From an uncultured Lachnospiraceae bacterium (lineage in GTDB: Bacteria > Bacillota > Clostridia > Lachnospirales > Lachnospiraceae), in assembly GCA_902783295.1 (NCBI GenBank), contig CACZQT010000513.1, positions 1 to 10,037 of the forward strand: 10,037 bases of DNA, in the 5' to 3' direction. Under the pieces are notes generated by a model. That model searched no databases, was not told where the DNA came from, and was given only the letters and a program-made list of their open reading frames with translations. Positions 6,550 to 10,037 of the stretch are shown one piece after another; the stretch's first letter is position 1, and each line of letters opens with the position of its first letter. A program made the translations under genes and the position numbers.

Positions 6550-8171
6550 TGAAGACGGGGAAAAAGTCACATTTAATCCGAAATGTCATCCTGGCGCTGA
6601 TCGGCTGCGGAATAGCCGGACTGATCCTGACCGCAGTTCTGTTTTTCCGCCATCCCAGTCCTACCTGCGTCAGTGCGACCATTGAGTTTTCTTTTGAAGG
6701 CGCAGCGGACGGTATTGCCCCGAACGGCGCGCACTTTGATATCCGGGAAATGGCTTCCGACAATGTGCTGCTGGAGGCACTGGTGATTTCTGCCTTGAAC
6801 GAAAAATATTCTGTGGAGCAGATCAGGCCGCACCTGGTCCTCCAGGGAAGTTATCCGGAAGATATGGCTACGCAGGTGATGAATTACGAATCCCTCCTGA
6901 ATTTTTCATCCAGCCGGGAACTGAATATCACCGATTATCATCCTACTACCTTTAGCGTGGTGCTGTATAATGACTTTGATCCCGCCATTTCCGAGGCGGA
7001 CCTGCGTATGCTGCTGGACAATATCCTCATCACCTACCGGAAGTATTTTACAAAGGTTTATTCTTATACGATCCGCAGTGATTCTATGGAATTTGACCTG
7101 GAAAACTACGACTATCCTCAGCAGCTGGATATCATCCAGACCCAGCTTGAGCTTCTGCAGGATTATGCCGAGGATCTTTACACAAAGAAGCCGTTCTTCC
7201 GTTTTGAAGGAAGAGGTTTCAACGATATCGTTTCCCAGCTGAAAACCATGATCGAAAGTGACGTATCCAGGATCAGCGCGGATCTGACGATTAATGCACT
7301 CACGAGAAATACTGCCCGACTGCTTACACAGTATCAGTTCGAAATCCGCAACCTGAACAATCAGGTAGAGAAGCAGACGGTGCATCTGGAGCAGCTGGAC
7401 GCCCTGGTAGCTTCGTATGAAAAGAATGAGATCATCTACCTGAGCACCAATGATGCTCTGACGAAGATCGACGGCAACTCTTCCGAAACCTATGACGTGC
7501 TGGTGGACCAGCGTAAAGAGGTGGCAGATCAGATTACCCTGCTGAATTCTCAGATTACGGATTATCAGCTGAAGATGGCAGACCTTCTGCGGGAATCCTC
7601 TGGTTCAACACCTTCCGCTGCGGCACAGACGACTTCACAGACGGAAGGCGGCACACAGACACAGGACGTTACAAAGACAGAGGACGGCAATACCGGAAAT
7701 GAACCTGCAAAGCAGGAAGAAGGCAGTCAGCCGGGAGAAACTGCATCCGGTACAGCTCTGACAGAATCCGGAAGCGGGGAAACCGTGGCTGAAACAGAGG
7801 AAGAGAAAACTGCCGAGATTGCTGAGATGTCAGAAGAAGAACTGGCAGAAGCTGCGGAAGAAGCGGAAAAGAAAGCCAGACGACAGGTTGCCGCTCTGCG
7901 GAACAGCATTGATAATCTGGTGGCGAAGAAGAATTCGGCGATGGAAAATCTCGAACAGCTGCTCAACGCCTATAATGAGCAGGAGATCAATGAGGCGACC
8001 ATGACGGTATCCCGCATCAAATATGACAAACCGGAGATTCTCTCGGGCGCCTTTATCAAGAAAGCCATTATGACAGCAGGTCCTGTCTGTGCTGTCGGCT
8101 TTATACTCTGCATGATTGCGGGAATTCATGTCACCAGAAAGAAAGAAAAGGAAGAAGCTTCTGCCGCCTGA
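6549..8171 (+). CDS. Wzz/PCP-like membrane protein with coiled coil and low-complexity insert (second paralog)
   Basis: The 540-aa product has TM1 at about 14-33, TM2 at about 506-525 and a short K/E-rich tail, the same topology as the preceding protein. The two can be aligned by eye. APNGAHFDIREMASDNVLLEAL here matches the spacing of APDGEDLDLSQVTSSYVLQKAL there. LTQYQFEIRNLNNQVE matches LTNYQYDLRNVQQQLD. NEIIYLSTNDA matches DEIYVSMQESD. Unlike its partner, it has a segment of about 100 residues (350-447) rich in T, Q, E, G and S that interrupts the helical region and is probably disordered. A helical stretch (about 447-488) and KYDKPEIL precede TM2. The start overlaps the upstream stop in TGATG, so translation is probably coupled and the two proteins may work as a complex. 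The biochemical role is unknown; polysaccharide co-polymerase or envelope scaffold are the best guesses. Confidence 0.85.
   Translation: MKTGKKSHLIRNVILALIGCGIAGLILTAVLFFRHPSPTCVSATIEFSFEGAADGIAPNGAHFDIREMASDNVLLEALVISALNEKYSVEQIRPHLVLQGSYPEDMATQVMNYESLLNFSSSRELNITDYHPTTFSVVLYNDFDPAISEADLRMLLDNILITYRKYFTKVYSYTIRSDSMEFDLENYDYPQQLDIIQTQLELLQDYAEDLYTKKPFFRFEGRGFNDIVSQLKTMIESDVSRISADLTINALTRNTARLLTQYQFEIRNLNNQVEKQTVHLEQLDALVASYEKNEIIYLSTNDALTKIDGNSSETYDVLVDQRKEVADQITLLNSQITDYQLKMADLLRESSGSTPSAAAQTTSQTEGGTQTQDVTKTEDGNTGNEPAKQEEGSQPGETASGTALTESGSGETVAETEEEKTAEIAEMSEEELAEAAEEAEKKARRQVAALRNSIDNLVAKKNSAMENLEQLLNAYNEQEINEATMTVSRIKYDKPEILSGAFIKKAIMTAGPVCAVGFILCMIAGIHVTRKKEKEEASAA
7596..7889 (+). other. 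Low-complexity T/Q/E/G-rich coding insert
   Basis: This part of the second PCP-like gene encodes a run dominated by Ser, Thr, Gln, Gly and Glu (for example QTTSQTEGGTQTQDVTKTED), followed by a Glu/Ala-rich stretch (EEELAEAAEEAEKKA) that re-enters helix. The paralog has no equivalent at this place. It looks like a flexible, extracytoplasmic, possibly length-variable linker. Confidence 0.75.
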
Positions 8172-8239
8172 AAGGACGGAGTTTCAGACCTGAGCAAATG
8201 ATCTGAAGAACATATTGCACAGAGTCTTGTGAATGAACG

Positions 8240-8286
8240 AAAACCGGGAGCCTGCAGCGATTATCGCTGCAGGCTCCCGGTTTTTT
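8240..8286 (+). terminator. Strong Rho-independent terminator between convergent genes
   Basis: A perfect 21-bp stem (8240-8260 with 8264-8284; core CCGGGAGCCTGCAGCGA) closes on a TTA loop and runs into TTTTTT (8281-8286). It terminates the plus-strand PCP-like pair, 69 nt after the stop. On the minus strand the stem is followed by TTTTCG, a shorter T-run, so it may also stop the converging acyltransferase transcript. Apart from this hairpin, the 194-bp gap 8172-8365 holds nothing I recognise. Confidence 0.92.
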
Positions 8287-8365
8287 CGCACTGCCTCGAG
8301 GACACTCCTCACCAGTGCTACAGACATCTTCCTTAAAGGGAGGGCATTTTTGCTTCTGACTGTTA

Positions 8366-10037
8366 TCAGCCGACCTCGCCCTGTTCTTCCAGGCTTTCCA
8401 CGTCGACCGGAATAACCTGTTCTTCCGCGCTTTCCTGTTTTTGTTTGGCAGCGCAGACCTGCAGGCTTTCACGGATCAGCTTCGCGTAAACCTTGGAGCC
8501 TTCCGGATTCGGATGCTCGCCGTCGCCCCAGAGCCATTCCGGATGCGGCCGGATTACACTGGCCCAGTCAATCACCGTCAGGTTCGGATATGTTTCGGTA
8601 AGCTTCAGAAGGAGGCTGTTGGCCTCATCCTCCCAGGTTACCGTCCGTCCGAACAGGTTCACCCAGAAAACACTGACATCCGGTCCGAACAACTCCATGA
8701 TCCTGGTGGCGGTGGATTCCGTAATCCGTCCGTTGGTTCCCAGGGAAATCACTACAGTATTATGCAGATTGCCGTCCCAGATCGCCTGCTGTCCCACTTC
8801 AAGACATTTAATAACCTGCCGGTTCTGCTGCGCGTCAATATAGCAGTCGGGAAATTCATCCTTCAGCTGCGGGGAGGAATCCAGCATGATGGAATCGCCG
8901 ATCATCAGAACCTGGCTCAGAGAAACCTCCGCGGAATTGGTCAGACCCCGGTCTGCGAATTCAAGATTCAGTCCATCCAGGGTTACTTCCAGCTCATTGA
9001 TCTTGTTTTCTGTGGTAACCAGGTCGGAGATGTCTATGACGGACTCTGACTCATCAGCCTCATTCTGATTCTCCAGCATTTTCTGGTTTTCTTCCAGCAA
9101 TCTGGCCAGTTCATCCTTCTCTGCGAACTTCTCCCGGGGAGCGGTTACGGTTCCGAAGACGCCTACTGTGAGCAGAACGGCAGAGAGGACGGCAGCGCCT
9201 TTCCAGACGTATTCCACCCATAAAGGAAACTCCTCCAGGAACGCAGGAAGCGCCCGGTTTACAAGTGCGCCTGCCAGCTGGTGCAGCCAGGCGGCCAGCA
9301 GGACGATGATGGCAATCTCCAGCAGGAACATGGCCGGAATGGAGGACCATTTTTTAATCATGAAGAGGAAGATGACGGGATACTGCCAGAGATAGATCTC
9401 ATAGCTTCTCTCGCCGATCCAGACCAGCGGGGCGGCTTCCAGCCACCGGCCGGCCGGAAGTTTTCTGTCTGCGACGAAAAGGACCATGGCACCGAACATC
9501 AGTGTGATCAGGAACATACCGCCCCGGTAAACGAAGGGCAGCTGGCCGTCTGTCACGAAGAAAATCCAGCACGTGATGACCAGGAAAAACGCCAGAAGAG
9601 GGATGGAAAATTTCCTCGCGATCCGGCGCAGAGTCTTTGGAATCCGTTTCTTTTCCTGCAGAAGGCCCAGCAGGACCCCAAGCAGCAGGGCGAAGCACCG
9701 GGAATCCGTGCCGTAATACAGACGGGTTACGTCCACATCAGGACGATACAGAACGGGCATGAGCAGCGCCGAGAGAAGCGTCAGGACCAGCCAGAAGCAC
9801 AGGCCTGCCGTCAGTCCTTTTTTCTGCCGCAGAAGCCGGTATACAAAGTACAGGAGAGGCCACAGCAGGTAGAACTGCAGTTCTACAGCGAGGAACCACA
9901 TATGCGTAAAGGGCGATGCATTGGTGATCCGGGTGAAATAATCCGCGTTTTGAGCGATCTGCCACCAGTTGTTATAGCCGAAGACGATGCTGAACAGTTC
10001 CGTGCGGATACCGGCCAGTGACTGACGGTCCAGGAAC
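8366..10037 (-). CDS. OatA-like O-acyltransferase, AT3 plus SGNH domains (5' end missing)
   Basis: This is the C-terminal 556 residues of an acyltransferase-3/SGNH protein; the frame is open to the window edge, so the start lies outside. Such proteins (OatA type) move acetyl groups across the membrane by the AT3 domain and place them on peptidoglycan or another surface glycan by the SGNH domain. In fragment numbering, HMWFLAVELQFYLLWP (45-60), YYGTDSRCFALLLG (108-121) and ERSYEIYLWQYPV (209-221) are AT3 hallmarks, set among about eight hydrophobic segments, the last at about 278-296. A charged linker rich in E, N and Q (about 300-370) leads to the SGNH domain: GDS at 380-382 with nucleophile S382, LGTNG at 432-436, and DGEH with D505 and H508. 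An acidic tail follows. The catalytic triad looks complete. It converges on the PCP-like pair across the terminator at 8240-8286. Whether the acceptor is peptidoglycan or an exopolysaccharide cannot be told. Confidence 0.92.
   Translation of the reverse strand, partial: FLDRQSLAGIRTELFSIVFGYNNWWQIAQNADYFTRITNASPFTHMWFLAVELQFYLLWPLLYFVYRLLRQKKGLTAGLCFWLVLTLLSALLMPVLYRPDVDVTRLYYGTDSRCFALLLGVLLGLLQEKKRIPKTLRRIARKFSIPLLAFFLVITCWIFFVTDGQLPFVYRGGMFLITLMFGAMVLFVADRKLPAGRWLEAAPLVWIGERSYEIYLWQYPVIFLFMIKKWSSIPAMFLLEIAIIVLLAAWLHQLAGALVNRALPAFLEEFPLWVEYVWKGAAVLSAVLLTVGVFGTVTAPREKFAEKDELARLLEENQKMLENQNEADESESVIDISDLVTTENKINELEVTLDGLNLEFADRGLTNSAEVSLSQVLMIGDSIMLDSSPQLKDEFPDCYIDAQQNRQVIKCLEVGQQAIWDGNLHNTVVISLGTNGRITESTATRIMELFGPDVSVFWVNLFGRTVTWEDEANSLLLKLTETYPNLTVIDWASVIRPHPEWLWGDGEHPNPEGSKVYAKLIRESLQVCAAKQKQESAEEQVIPVDVESLEEQGEVG

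Noticed and set aside
5359..6570. Long minus-strand open frame opposite the first PCP-like gene
   Set aside because: It is the complement of a convincing coding sequence with RBS, TM segments and paralogy. The translated product has no coherent domain.
8183..8207. 6-bp inverted repeat TTCAGA...TCTGAA after the second PCP-like gene
   Set aside because: The stem is short and AT-rich with a 13-nt loop and no T-run. The much stronger terminator follows at 8240.
9356..9397. LWQYP instead of LWHWP in the acyltransferase as an inactivating change
   Set aside because: As I recall, OatA-type Gram-positive acyltransferases vary at this position, and the rest of the visible motifs are intact. The main AT3 histidine region lies off the window edge, so inactivation cannot be claimed.
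9281..10021. Plus-strand open frame of 246 codons opposite the acyltransferase
   Set aside because: The minus-strand frame shows clear AT3 and SGNH motifs. The plus-strand product is a polar, Gln/Asp/Glu-rich shadow.

Overview
The window looks like chromosomal DNA from a moderately GC-rich member of the Clostridia, most likely a Lachnospiraceae-type gut Bacillota. This rests on the hpt-ftsH gene order typical of Bacillota, the strong AGGAGG-type ribosome binding sites, the heavy use of CTG for leucine, and the style of the GH13 enzyme. The genus cannot be settled from sequence reading alone.

Layout. Positions 1-4657 hold a housekeeping-type plus-strand run. First come a few codons that may be the tail of an upstream gene (in Bacillota often tilS). 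They are followed by hpt (hypoxanthine phosphoribosyltransferase, 90-635), ftsH (membrane AAA+ zinc protease, TTG start, 705-2573) and a cytoplasmic GH13 alpha-amylase/neopullulanase-like enzyme (2570-4657) whose ATG overlaps the ftsH stop. Next is a tRNA-Leu(UAA) gene (4742-4827) preceded by a nested inverted repeat and followed by a hairpin that probably terminates it.

A new plus-strand transcription unit then starts from a plausible promoter near 4883-4913. It encodes two tightly coupled membrane proteins of 530 and 540 aa. Each has an N-terminal TM segment, a long extracytoplasmic coiled-coil region and a C-terminal TM segment, which is the topology of Wzz/polysaccharide co-polymerase (PCP) proteins. 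They align with each other along their length and so appear to be diverged tandem paralogs. The second carries a low-complexity T/Q/E/G-rich insert of about 100 residues. The unit ends at a very strong 21-bp-stem terminator (8240-8286).

Facing it on the minus strand is an OatA-like acyltransferase: an AT3 multi-TM domain plus a C-terminal SGNH esterase-type domain. It is complete at its C-terminus (8366) and runs off the right edge. The PCP-like pair and the O-acetyltransferase together suggest a cell-envelope polysaccharide region, but no glycosyltransferase, flippase, polymerase or kinase is visible here, so the link is inference from proximity. The paralogous PCP-like pair is the least explained part of the window and the best candidate for something under-described.
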